A stretch of DNA of 6,408 bases from contig CAMWLD010000137.1 in NCBI GenBank assembly GCA_947175005.1, positions 1 through 6,408 on the forward strand, in the 5' to 3' direction. Origin of the DNA: an uncultured Ruminococcus sp. (GTDB taxonomy: Bacteria; Bacillota; Clostridia; Oscillospirales; Ruminococcaceae). The number at the start of each line of letters is the position of its first letter. Within the stretch, counting starts at the first letter, position 1. The notes beneath the pieces were generated by a model. The model was not told the origin of the DNA. It saw nothing but the letters and a program-made list of their open reading frames with translations, and did not search any database. The translations under genes and the position numbers were made by a program. Shown here piece by piece: positions 1-5,926 of this stretch.

Positions 1-33
1 GTCTGCCCCCTTTGGCCACTCGGGAACTCCTCC
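1..33 (-). tRNA. tRNA-Tyr, 5' part only (cut by window edge)
   Basis: Read on the minus strand from position 33, the sequence starts GGAGGAG (acceptor strand), continues TTCCCGAGTGGCC (positions 8-9, D stem and D loop) and AAAGGGGGCAGAC, reaching the anticodon stem where the window stops. This D-arm and the GCAGAC anticodon-stem start are characteristic of bacterial tRNA-Tyr, a long-variable-arm tRNA. The anticodon itself lies outside the window, so identity rests on this 5' third; tRNA-Ser or tRNA-Leu are less likely alternatives. It lies 25 nt downstream of the tRNA-Pro gene on the same strand, so the two are probably co-transcribed. Confidence 0.82.
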
Positions 34-58
34 GTATTTGATTTTCTAACCTCTAAAA

Positions 59-132
59 TCGGGGCGACAGGACTTGAACCTGCGGCATCTTGCTCCCAAA
101 GCAAGCACTCTACCAAACTGAGTTACGCCCCG
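59..132 (-). tRNA. tRNA-Pro (anticodon UGG)
   Basis: A complete 74-nt cloverleaf can be drawn on the minus strand. The acceptor stem is CGGGGCG/CGCCCCG with discriminator A, the D stem ACTC/GAGT, the anticodon stem CTTGC/GCAAG around loop TTTGGGA, and the T stem GCAGG/CCTGT (one G-U pair) around TTCAAGT. The anticodon TGG lies at 96-98 on the complementary strand and reads CCN proline codons. The C1-G72 first pair is typical of bacterial tRNA-Pro. The 3' CCA is not encoded, since the bases after the discriminator are TTTT, so it must be added by nucleotidyltransferase. It is the first gene of a minus-strand tRNA unit continuing into tRNA-Tyr. Confidence 0.97.
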
Positions 133-179
133 CCGTCTTTAATATTATTCCCCTAAAAGAGCCTATCCACAACTAATTC

Positions 180-208
180 ATAATAACATATTTGAGGCGG
201 ATTGTCAA
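180..208 (-). promoter_or_regulatory. Sigma-A type promoter of the tRNA-Pro/tRNA-Tyr unit
   Basis: On the minus strand a perfect -35 TTGACA (203-208) is followed by a 17-bp spacer and a -10 TATTAT (180-185). A TG one base upstream of the -10 gives an extended -10. An A-rich stretch just upstream of the -35 could act as an UP element. The start point is predicted near position 173, leaving a leader of about 40 nt before the tRNA-Pro 5' end at 132. This is the strongest promoter in the window, as expected for stable RNA. It is assigned by sequence match only. Confidence 0.85.
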
Positions 209-233
209 GTCTTTTTCTAAAGTTGTACCGAAA

Positions 234-249
234 TTGTAAAATGTTACAA
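234..249. repeat. Inverted repeat TTGTAA-AATG-TTACAA, candidate operator
   Basis: Two perfect 6-bp arms are separated by 4 bp. The element sits between the divergent promoters, upstream of the atp -35 and 26 bp upstream of the tRNA -35. The core TGTAAAATGTTACA resembles a CcpA cre box in its arms but lacks the central CG. It is also shorter than a typical Rex site. It could bind a dimeric regulator, but in AT-rich DNA a chance dyad is quite possible. Confidence 0.35.
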
Positions 250-328
250 AAGTGACCTTTGTGTGTTTCCGAATAATTGTAATTATGTATAATTTTTTGG
301 GGAAAATGTATAAAATTCGCAATAACTG

Positions 329-357
329 TTGCTTTTTTTTTCTTGATTTGGTATAAT
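329..357 (+). promoter_or_regulatory. Predicted promoter of the atp operon
   Basis: A perfect -10 TATAAT (352-357) is preceded by TG one base upstream (349-350), making an extended -10. A weak -35 TTGCTT (329-334) lies at the ideal 17-bp spacing. The start site is expected near 364, giving a leader of about 136 nt before atpI. It is the only convincing plus-strand promoter seen in the window, consistent with the whole cluster being transcribed from here. The long T-run in the spacer is unusual but compatible. Confidence 0.75.
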
Positions 358-401
358 ATAAGTTGTATAAGTATGTCATTTTTATTATATTGACCACTAT
401 A

Positions 402-433
402 GCAAAATTGCCGGCAAAATTGCCAAAATGCCG
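402..433 (+). repeat. Tandem near-palindromic 12-mers in the atp leader
   Basis: GCAAAATTGCC occurs at 402-412 and again at 414-424, a 12-bp period, followed by a degenerate third copy (CAAAATGCCG, 424-433). Each unit is itself a dyad, GCAA-AA-TTGC, so the array can be read as two adjacent operator-like sites or as small RNA hairpins. It lies about 40-70 nt downstream of the predicted start site and upstream of the atpI ribosome binding site. The function is unknown. Confidence 0.6.
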
Positions 434-438
434 ATCTT

Positions 439-491
439 GCAGCGGCGGTCAGTATATGATGACCTTGTTTATACACAGCAAAGGAGCTGCA
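439..491 (+). promoter_or_regulatory. Possible leader stem-loops reaching the atpI ribosome binding site
   Basis: TGCAGC (439-444) can pair with GCTGCA (486-491), enclosing a second hairpin GGTCA/TGACC (447-451 with 460-464, 8-nt loop). The outer stem touches the last base of the AAGGAG site and the bases just after it, so it could affect access to the site. TGACC also occurs at 391-395, giving an alternative partner for GGTCA. This is pairing by eye with short stems, and no known riboswitch is recognised. Confidence 0.25.
481..486 (+). promoter_or_regulatory. Ribosome binding site that sets the atpI start
   Basis: AAGGAG is the only good Shine-Dalgarno match near the atpI start. It lies 13 nt before the ATG at 500, longer than the usual 5-9 nt. 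The upstream in-frame ATG at 428 has no such site in front of it, so 500 is preferred. Confidence 0.65.
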
Positions 492-499
492 GCAGGCAT

Positions 500-907
500 A
501 TGAAAATTCCCTTTCTAAGCAGAATGGTAAATGAACAGTTTAATTTCATAATGCCCAAGGCTCTTTTGGCGGATCTGTTGGTTTTTGTTGCTGCATTGCC
601 CTTTTACGGGCTTCGGCCGGATGTTCCTTTGGGGCTGCTGCTGGGCACGGCTGCTATGACGGCGAATTTCCTGCTTTTGGGATATTCCGCAGAGCGGGCT
701 GTGGAAAAGCCTACGCAAAAAAGCGCTCAAAGGTATATGTTCAGCTTCTATCTCATTCGCCTGACTGTTATGGGGGCTGCTTTGGTCGTGGGATTTAACT
801 GTGACGGGATAAATCCTGTGGCAGCGTTTCTCCCTCTTTTATGGCCCAAGACGATATACACGGCGGACGCAGCAATAAAGCATTTCAAAGACAGAGACAG
901 GAAATAG
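500..907 (+). CDS. atpI: ATP synthase accessory membrane protein AtpI (subunit I)
   Basis: A 135-residue membrane protein in the canonical first position of the atp operon. Four hydrophobic segments are visible at about residues 21-38, 42-62, 79-98 and 103-122, with a basic C-terminal tail (KHFKDRDRK). The family is poorly conserved in sequence; the members studied are implicated in assembling the c ring. Identification here rests on position, size, topology and the third-helix motif YLIRLTVMGAAL, which fits the AtpI pattern. The frame is open from an ATG at 428, but that would add 24 polar residues and lacks a ribosome binding site, whereas ATG 500 follows AAGGAG. atpB starts 41 bp downstream. 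Confidence 0.8.
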   Translation: MKIPFLSRMVNEQFNFIMPKALLADLLVFVAALPFYGLRPDVPLGLLLGTAAMTANFLLLGYSAERAVEKPTQKSAQRYMFSFYLIRLTVMGAALVVGFNCDGINPVAAFLPLLWPKTIYTADAAIKHFKDRDRK

Positions 908-948
908 GAGACAGACAAATCTGAGGGAAAGGAGGGTGACTGTTTTCT

Positions 949-1779
949 ATGGTTAATAAAATCGCCGCCGGGCTTTTTGCTGCGGCAGAGGGCGCTGTGA
1001 AGGCTTTTGACACCGAGCTTCATGTGGACGTTGTGGGTCCTAAGAAGATGATAATCTTTTTTAACGGTGATACGGAGCTTTTCGCCATTTCCGAAACGGT
1101 CGTTACGGGGTGGCTGCTGATAATTGTGCTGTTTGCGCTTATGTGCTGGCTCACAAGCGACCTGAAAGTGGTTCCCACGTCGAAAAGGCAGGTTCTTGCC
1201 GAGTGGTTCGTCACGTTCTTCAACAACCTTGTAAGGGAAAATATGGGAAGCAAGATGATGCATATGGCACCTTATATCGCCACCGTATTTACCTTTGCGC
1301 TGACGGGTTCGCTGGTCAGTGTACTGGGGCTTCGCAGTATGACCGTTGACATCAACTGCACCGGCACATGGGCTGCCGTGACATTTATCCTCATAACCTT
1401 CTACAAGATAAAGAGCAACGGATTCGGGGGCTATCTCAAAGGGTTTACCGAGCCTGTGCCTGTTATCACGCCCATTAACATACTTAGTGAAGTCGCTACG
1501 CCTACGGCTATGGCGCTTCGTATGTTCGGCAACATTTCCAGCGGCATGATCATCGGCTCCATTGTTTACGCTTTTCTGACGGTACTCAGCAATGCGGTGT
1601 ACAATCTTATCCCTGCATTGTCTTCGGCTACGTTCCTGAACAATTTCCACATTCTTCAGATAGGCGTTCCTGCGGCGCTGTCGATCTATTTTGACTTTTT
1701 CTCGGGCGTTATCCAGTCCTACGTTTTCATAATGCTGACTATGGCTTATGTGGGCGACGCTGCGGGGAAAGAGGACTGA
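949..1779 (+). CDS. atpB: F1Fo ATP synthase subunit a
   Basis: A 276-residue integral membrane stator subunit that forms the two ion half-channels against the c ring. Hydrophobic helices lie at about residues 52-69, 105-127, 139-155, 175-212 and 236-268. The essential arginine is R191 in ALRMFGN, matching E. coli aR210. Q256 in GVIQSYVF matches E. coli Q252. The two polar half-channel positions differ from E. coli: M200 stands where E219 is, and D249 stands where H245 is. The length is normal for the family. The start ATG follows a very strong site, AAAGGAGG at 928-935, with 13 nt between. A 123-bp structured gap separates it from atpE. Confidence 0.97.
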   Translation: MVNKIAAGLFAAAEGAVKAFDTELHVDVVGPKKMIIFFNGDTELFAISETVVTGWLLIIVLFALMCWLTSDLKVVPTSKRQVLAEWFVTFFNNLVRENMGSKMMHMAPYIATVFTFALTGSLVSVLGLRSMTVDINCTGTWAAVTFILITFYKIKSNGFGGYLKGFTEPVPVITPINILSEVATPTAMALRMFGNISSGMIIGSIVYAFLTVLSNAVYNLIPALSSATFLNNFHILQIGVPAALSIYFDFFSGVIQSYVFIMLTMAYVGDAAGKED

Positions 1780-1781
1780 CC

Positions 1782-1872
1782 GGGTTTTCTCAAAATCCCA
1801 AAGGCAATTTATTAAGAGGCTTTAGAAGCCATGGCGACAAAATGTTTACAAAGAAAATGTACATACATTTTC
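1782..1872 (+). promoter_or_regulatory. Hairpins in the atpB-atpE intergenic region
   Basis: Three small inverted repeats lie in the 123-bp gap. A bulged GGGTTTT/AAAA-T-CCC (1782-1799) comes immediately after the atpB stop. GGCTT-TAG-AAGCC follows at 1818-1830. The last is a 9-bp perfect dyad GAAAATGTA-CA-TACATTTTC at 1853-1872. None is followed by a U-run like a terminator. By analogy with other atp operons, where c-subunit translation is raised by its upstream region, they may influence mRNA stability or translation of atpE; this is inference. Confidence 0.4.
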
Positions 1873-1896
1873 CGAAAATAAAGTTTATGGAGGTAA

Positions 1897-2193
<297 letters not shown>

Positions 2194-2232
2194 TAATACG
2201 GATAACGGCAGAATAGGGAGGAAAGTGTAAAT

Positions 2233-2751
2233 ATGAATATTACAAGTCAATATTTTGATTTTTTCAGCATTGAGCCGAGTACAATAATCGGCGTTCTGTG
2301 CAATACTCTTATTCTGTTTTTACTGTTCAAGAAATTTCTGTTTGCTCCTGTGAACAAGATAATCGAAGAACGGAAGGCGCAGGTTTCAAAGACCTATGAG
2401 GAAGCCGACGCCGCTCTTGCATCTGCCAAAAGCAAGGAGACCGAGTACAATGAAAAGCTTGCGGCTGCCAAAAGCGAGGCGGACGAGCGTGTTAGAGAGG
2501 CTACCAAAAAGGCTCAGCAGCGCTCCGACGAGATCATCGCAAATGCAAAGCAGGAGGCCGCAGGGCTTGTTGATAAGGCTAACGCCGACATTGAAAGGGA
2601 GCGCAAGCGCGCTGTAAACCGCATCAAGGACGAGATATCCGATATTGCCGTAACTATTGCGAGCAAGGTCATCGGCAGAGAGGTTGCCGGGGACGAGGAA
2701 CAGGATAGGCTTATTGATGAGTTTATAGGCGGTCTCGGAGAAGACGAATGA
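2233..2751 (+). CDS. atpF: F1Fo ATP synthase subunit b
   Basis: A 172-residue peripheral stalk subunit that holds the alpha/beta hexamer still against rotor torque. One N-terminal membrane helix lies at about residues 15-32 (STIIGVLCNTLILFLLF), followed by the family-typical FLFAPVNKIIEERK hinge. A long charged Ala/Glu/Lys-rich helix at about residues 45-140 is suited to a right-handed coiled coil. The C-terminal part (ISDIAVTIASKVIGREV) would contact delta. Length and layout are normal for a single, homodimeric b; no second b/b' gene is present. The start is supported by GGAGG at 2217-2221. It lies 39 bp after atpE and 33 bp before atpH. Confidence 0.96.
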   Translation: MNITSQYFDFFSIEPSTIIGVLCNTLILFLLFKKFLFAPVNKIIEERKAQVSKTYEEADAALASAKSKETEYNEKLAAAKSEADERVREATKKAQQRSDEIIANAKQEAAGLVDKANADIERERKRAVNRIKDEISDIAVTIASKVIGREVAGDEEQDRLIDEFIGGLGEDE

Positions 2752-2784
2752 TCCCCTGTAAATGTAGGAAAGGAGTGGCTTTAT

Positions 2785-3330
2785 ATGGCAACCTCGGTTG
2801 ACAAGGTTTATGCTTCCGCCTTGTTATCTATAGCAAGAGAGGATAAATCCGCAAAGGCCATGGACAAGGAGCTTAGCACTCTGGCGGGCATTTGCGGGGA
2901 TAACCCCGAGCTTACGGCTGTGCTGTGCGCCCCCACTGTTACAGAGGGTGAGAAGCTTTCCCTTATCAAGAAGATATTCAAGGGAAAAGTGAGCGGCATT
3001 ATTTATAATTTCCTATGCGTGCTTGTTACGAAAAACCGTTTCGGCTGCCTTAGCGGCATTGCCGAAGAATTCCGTAAGGAATACTATGAGGAATACGGCA
3101 TAAGGGAGGTCACTGTCACAACGGCAGTTCCCTTGAAGGATAAGCTGCGGGAAAAGCTTATGGCGAAGCTCCGCAAGATGTACGGCAAGGAGATCATCCT
3201 TATCGAAAAGACCGACCCCTCCATAATAGGCGGTATGGTCATTACCTGCGGAGGCAGTATGCTGGACGGCTCGGTCAAAACAGAGCTTGAAAATATGCAC
3301 AGGCAAATCAAGGATATGGTTGCGGGCTAA
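2785..3330 (+). CDS. atpH: F1Fo ATP synthase subunit delta
   Basis: A 181-residue subunit linking the top of F1 to the b stalk (the OSCP homologue). The N-terminal helical domain begins VDKVYASALLSIARE, the usual family start. The C-terminal signature DPSIIGGMVITCGGSMLDGS (from about residue 144) followed by VKTELENMHRQI is diagnostic. The length is typical. AAAGGAG at 2769-2775, 9 nt before the ATG, supports the start. A short GGGC-TAAA-GCCC hairpin straddles the stop codon (3324-3335). Confidence 0.96.
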   Translation: MATSVDKVYASALLSIAREDKSAKAMDKELSTLAGICGDNPELTAVLCAPTVTEGEKLSLIKKIFKGKVSGIIYNFLCVLVTKNRFGCLSGIAEEFRKEYYEEYGIREVTVTTAVPLKDKLREKLMAKLRKMYGKEIILIEKTDPSIIGGMVITCGGSMLDGSVKTELENMHRQIKDMVAG

Positions 3331-3368
3331 AGCCCCGACTTTGTGTACTTGACACTTTTTGAAAAACG

Positions 3369-3376
3369 AAAGGGTG
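3369..3376 (+). promoter_or_regulatory. Ribosome binding site that sets the atpA start
   Basis: AAAGGGTG ends 6 nt before the ATG at 3383. The frame is open upstream to a TTG at 3359, but that codon has no Shine-Dalgarno site. A start there would add eight residues (MKNERVNQ) absent from typical alpha subunits, which begin M-x-L-R-P-x-E-I. Confidence 0.8.
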
Positions 3377-3382
3377 AATCAG

Positions 3383-4897
3383 ATGGATTTGCGCCCGGAT
3401 GAAATAACCGGTATAATTAAAAATCAGATCAAGAACTTCAGTTCCAAGATCGAGCGGACCGACACGGGCACGGTCGTTACCGTGGGTGACGGTATTGCAC
3501 GTATCCACGGGCTTGACAGCTGTATGTCGGGCGAGCTGCTGGAGTTCGAGGGCGGTATATACGCCATGGCCATGAACCTGGAGCAGGAATTCGTGGCGGC
3601 GGTGCTGCTCGGTTCGGACAATGAGATCAAGGAGGGCGACACCGTTAAGAGAACGGGCAACGTTGTTTCCGTTCCTGTGGGCGATGAGATGCTGGGAAGA
3701 GTTGTAAATTCCCTGGGTCAGCCCATTGACGGCAAGGGTCCTATCCTTGCAAAGGAGAAAATGCCCATTGAGCAGCCTGCCTACGGTATTATCACAAGAA
3801 AATCCGTAAGCAGACCTTTGCAGACGGGCATTAAGGCGATAGACTCGATGATACCCATTGGAAGAGGTCAGCGTGAGCTTATCATAGGCGACCGCCAGAC
3901 GGGTAAGACAGCCATTGCGCTGGACACTATTATCAACCAGAAGGGCAAGGACGTTATCTGCATTTATGTTGCGATAGGTCAGAAGCGCTCCACTGTGGCA
4001 AACGTGGTGGAAACGCTGGACAAGAACGGGGCTATGGGCTACACTATTGTGGTTTCCGCTACTGCCTCTGAGCTTGCGCCCTTGCAGTATATTGCGCCTT
4101 ATACGGGCGTTGCCATGGGCGAATATTTCTTGAAGCAGGGCAAGGACGTGCTTTGCGTGTACGACGATCTGTCAAAGCACGCTGTGGCTTACCGTACCCT
4201 TTCCTTGCTGCTTAAAAGACCGCCCGGACGTGAGGCATACCCCGGAGATGTATTCTATCTCCATTCAAGACTTCTCGAAAGAGCTTGCTGCCTGAATGAG
4301 AAATACGGAGGCGGGTCGATAACGGCACTTCCTGTTATCGAAACCCAGGCGGGAGACGTTTCCGCGTATATCCCCACCAACGTTATTTCCATTACCGACG
4401 GGCAGATATTCCTGGAGACAGACCTGTTCAACTCGGGCGTCCGCCCTGCCGTAAACCCCGGTATCTCGGTATCGAGAGTTGGAGGCGCGGCGCAGATAAA
4501 GGCTATGAAAAAAGTTTCGGGTTCTCTGAAGCTCACCTATTCCCAGTACAGAGAGCTGCAAAGCTTCTCCCAGTTCGGTTCTGACCTGGACAAGGATACC
4601 AAGGACAGGCTTGCGCTGGGTGAAAGAGTGGTTGAGGTCTTAAAGCAGGACAGAAACTCGCCTCTTACCGTTGAAAATCAGGTTATCATTATCTATGCCG
4701 TTACCAATGGTTATTTAAAGGATATCCCCGTGGAGAAGATACACGATTTCGAGTCCGAGCTGTTTGCGGATATTGCGGAGACTGCTCCCGAGATCATCAA
4801 ATCCATTCAGGATACCAAGGAGCTGACAAAGGATAACGAGCAGGCTCTTAAAGACAAACTTGAGGAATTCGTAAAGAAATTCCTTGAAAGCCTGTAA
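3383..4897 (+). CDS. atpA: F1Fo ATP synthase subunit alpha
   Basis: A 504-residue non-catalytic nucleotide-binding subunit of the F1 hexamer. The N-terminal beta barrel (about 25-95) is followed by the P-loop domain with Walker A GDRQTGKT at 169-176; K175 coincides with E. coli numbering. The Walker B region is [11 protein letters not shown] (256-266). SRVGGAAQ contains R365, the arginine finger that reaches into the catalytic site of the adjacent beta. The C-terminal helical bundle ends at about 504. The length matches the family. An adjacent cysteine pair, C302-C303 in [12 protein letters not shown], occupies a spot often filled by AAK and is the only visible peculiarity. It lies 52 bp after atpH, and atpG begins 14 bp after its stop, suggesting coupled translation. 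Confidence 0.98.
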   Translation: MDLRPDEITGIIKNQIKNFSSKIERTDTGTVVTVGDGIARIHGLDSCMSGELLEFEGGIYAMAMNLEQEFVAAVLLGSDNEIKEGDTVKRTGNVVSVPVGDEMLGRVVNSLGQPIDGKGPILAKEKMPIEQPAYGIITRKSVSRPLQTGIKAIDSMIPIGRGQRELIIGDRQTGKTAIALDTIINQKGKDVICIYVAIGQKRSTVANVVETLDKNGAMGYTIVVSATASELAPLQYIAPYTGVAMGEYFLKQGKDVLCVYDDLSKHAVAYRTLSLLLKRPPGREAYPGDVFYLHSRLLERACCLNEKYGGGSITALPVIETQAGDVSAYIPTNVISITDGQIFLETDLFNSGVRPAVNPGISVSRVGGAAQIKAMKKVSGSLKLTYSQYRELQSFSQFGSDLDKDTKDRLALGERVVEVLKQDRNSPLTVENQVIIIYAVTNGYLKDIPVEKIHDFESELFADIAETAPEIIKSIQDTKELTKDNEQALKDKLEEFVKKFLESL

Positions 4898-4911
4898 GGC
4901 GGTGAGGACGC

Positions 4912-5775
4912 ATGGCAACAGGAAATATGAAGGACATAAAACGCCGTATAAAAAGCGTTGAGTCCACTATGCAGATCACAAAGGCCATGGAACTGGTTGC
5001 CTCCTCCAAGCTCAGAAAGGCAAAGGAGAAGGCAGACAGAGCCAGACCCTATTATAAAGAGCTGTATGATACCATGTGCGTTATACAGGCGGAAAACCCC
5101 AAGTTCCTCTCTCCGTTCACCAAAAGCGAAAGCGAGGGCAAGACCCTGCTTGTTGTGGTTGCGGGCGACAGAGGCCTTGCAGGCGGCTTTAACTCCAATG
5201 TGTTCAAAATGGCGGCTGCAAGGGTGGAAGAGCTGGGGGGCAAGGAAAATGTTGACATTCTTGCTATCGGCAAAAAGGCTGTGGAGTATTTCGACAAAAG
5301 GGGTTACAACCTTATCGAGCGCCACGCTGCAATAGCCGAGGGTATAAAGATACATGAGGCTGCTTATATAGCGGACTCGGTGGTGAATCCCTATATCAAG
5401 GGCGTTTACAGGGGGGCGGAAATATTCTACACGGAATTCGTTTCCGCCATTACCCAGCAGGCTGTGACAAAGCACCTGCTGCCTGTGGAGCTGCGTGATA
5501 TTGAAGTATCGAAGGCGCTGCCAATTTATGAGCCGTCTGTGGGAGAGGTGTTCAACCACATTGTTCCCAGATATATCACGGGTATGATCTTCGGCGCAGT
5601 GGTTGACAGCTTTGCTTCCGAGCAGGCTGCAAGGCGAAATGCCATGGAGAACGCTTCGGACAACGCCAGCGAGATGATCAGCAACTTGTCGCTCATTTAC
5701 AACCGTGCCCGTCAGGCGTCCATTACCCAGGAGATCACCGAGATCGTGGGCGGCGCAAGTGCAGGGTCGGATTGA
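4912..5775 (+). CDS. atpG: F1Fo ATP synthase subunit gamma
   Basis: A 287-residue central rotor shaft that couples c-ring rotation to the conformational cycle of the beta subunits. The N-terminal helix MKDIKRRIKSVESTMQITKA leads into MELVASSKLRKAK; M26 corresponds to the E. coli gammaM23 coupling position. The C-terminal helix contains the family signature IYNRARQASITQEITEIVGG, which completes the coiled-coil shaft. The Rossmann-like middle domain includes LLVVVAGDRGLAGGFN (about 78-93). The length is usual. The start follows GGTGAGG at 4901-4907, with a 14-bp gap from atpA. A 151-bp structured gap follows before atpD. Confidence 0.98.
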   Translation: MATGNMKDIKRRIKSVESTMQITKAMELVASSKLRKAKEKADRARPYYKELYDTMCVIQAENPKFLSPFTKSESEGKTLLVVVAGDRGLAGGFNSNVFKMAAARVEELGGKENVDILAIGKKAVEYFDKRGYNLIERHAAIAEGIKIHEAAYIADSVVNPYIKGVYRGAEIFYTEFVSAITQQAVTKHLLPVELRDIEVSKALPIYEPSVGEVFNHIVPRYITGMIFGAVVDSFASEQAARRNAMENASDNASEMISNLSLIYNRARQASITQEITEIVGGASAGSD

Positions 5776-5819
5776 TTATACATTTTGTAATATTAAGTAA
5801 ATTTATACAGTTCGCATAT

Positions 5820-5842
5820 AAGAGGTAAAAATCTTGCCTCTT
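5820..5842 (+). repeat. Hairpin in the atpG-atpD gap
   Basis: AAGAGGTA (5820-5827) pairs with TGCCTCTT (5835-5842), an 8-bp stem with one G-U pair and a 7-nt loop AAAATCT. It is followed by pyrimidine-rich DNA rather than a clean U-run, so it does not look like an intrinsic terminator. It abuts the larger stem at 5842-5888, and the two would form side by side in the mRNA. Confidence 0.5.
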
Positions 5843-5888
5843 GCTTCCTGCCTCCTGCAGCTCATAGAGCATGGCAGAGCATGAAGCA
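5842..5888 (+). promoter_or_regulatory. Nested three-stem inverted repeat upstream of atpD
   Basis: The stems, from outside in, are TGCTTC/GAAGCA (5842-5847 with 5883-5888), CTGCC/GGCAG (5848-5852 with 5873-5877) and GCTC/GAGC (5860-5863 with 5867-5870, loop ATA). The first two are continuous on the 5' side, with a 5-nt 3' bulge AGCAT. The 3' arm also contains a direct repeat AGAGCATG (5866-5873 and 5876-5883), and the 5' arm is a run of TTGCCTC/CTGCCTC-like units. It ends 27 nt before the atpD ribosome binding site. A role in mRNA processing or in setting beta-subunit translation is possible but unproven. Confidence 0.5.
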
Positions 5889-5926
5889 GTTCCAATAAAC
5901 AAACATCTAAGAGCTGAGGTGATAAA

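Larger units (their letters stand above)
133..499. other. Divergent intergenic region between tRNA unit and atp operon
   Basis: This 367-bp AT-rich stretch contains no credible gene. It holds the tRNA promoter (minus strand), the atp promoter (plus strand), an inverted repeat between them, AT-rich dyads such as ATAATT-GT-AATTAT at 273-286, a nine-T run at 333-341, and the atp leader with tandem repeats and possible hairpins. Open frames on both strands here lack ribosome binding sites and have low-complexity AT-driven translations. Confidence 0.8.

Noticed and set aside
153..476. Minus-strand open frame of 107 codons in the divergent intergenic region
   Set aside because: No ribosome binding site, low-complexity AT-driven translation, and it spans both predicted promoters; it resembles no protein family I know.
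428..499. Upstream extension of atpI to the ATG at 428
   Set aside because: No Shine-Dalgarno site before 428; it would add 24 polar residues overlapping the tandem-repeat tail, whereas ATG 500 follows AAGGAG.
748..1650. Long minus-strand open frame (300 codons) opposite atpI/atpB
   Set aside because: It is the antisense shadow of the conserved atpB gene; the translation is rich in His, Arg and Gln with no family features.
3341..3377. Internal promoter before atpA (TTGACA at 3349-3354) or a terminator (GTGT/ACAC then T-run)
   Set aside because: No -10 match at a suitable spacing, and a 4-bp stem is too weak for an intrinsic terminator.
4807..5559. Long minus-strand open frame (250 codons) opposite atpA/atpG
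   Set aside because: Antisense shadow of atpG; no start signal or recognisable domain, and the opposite strand encodes a clearly functional gamma subunit.
5785..5822. Internal promoter in the atpG-atpD gap (TATACA at 5804 or TATAAG at 5817)
   Set aside because: AT-rich hexamers are present but no acceptable -35 lies 16-18 bp upstream of either.
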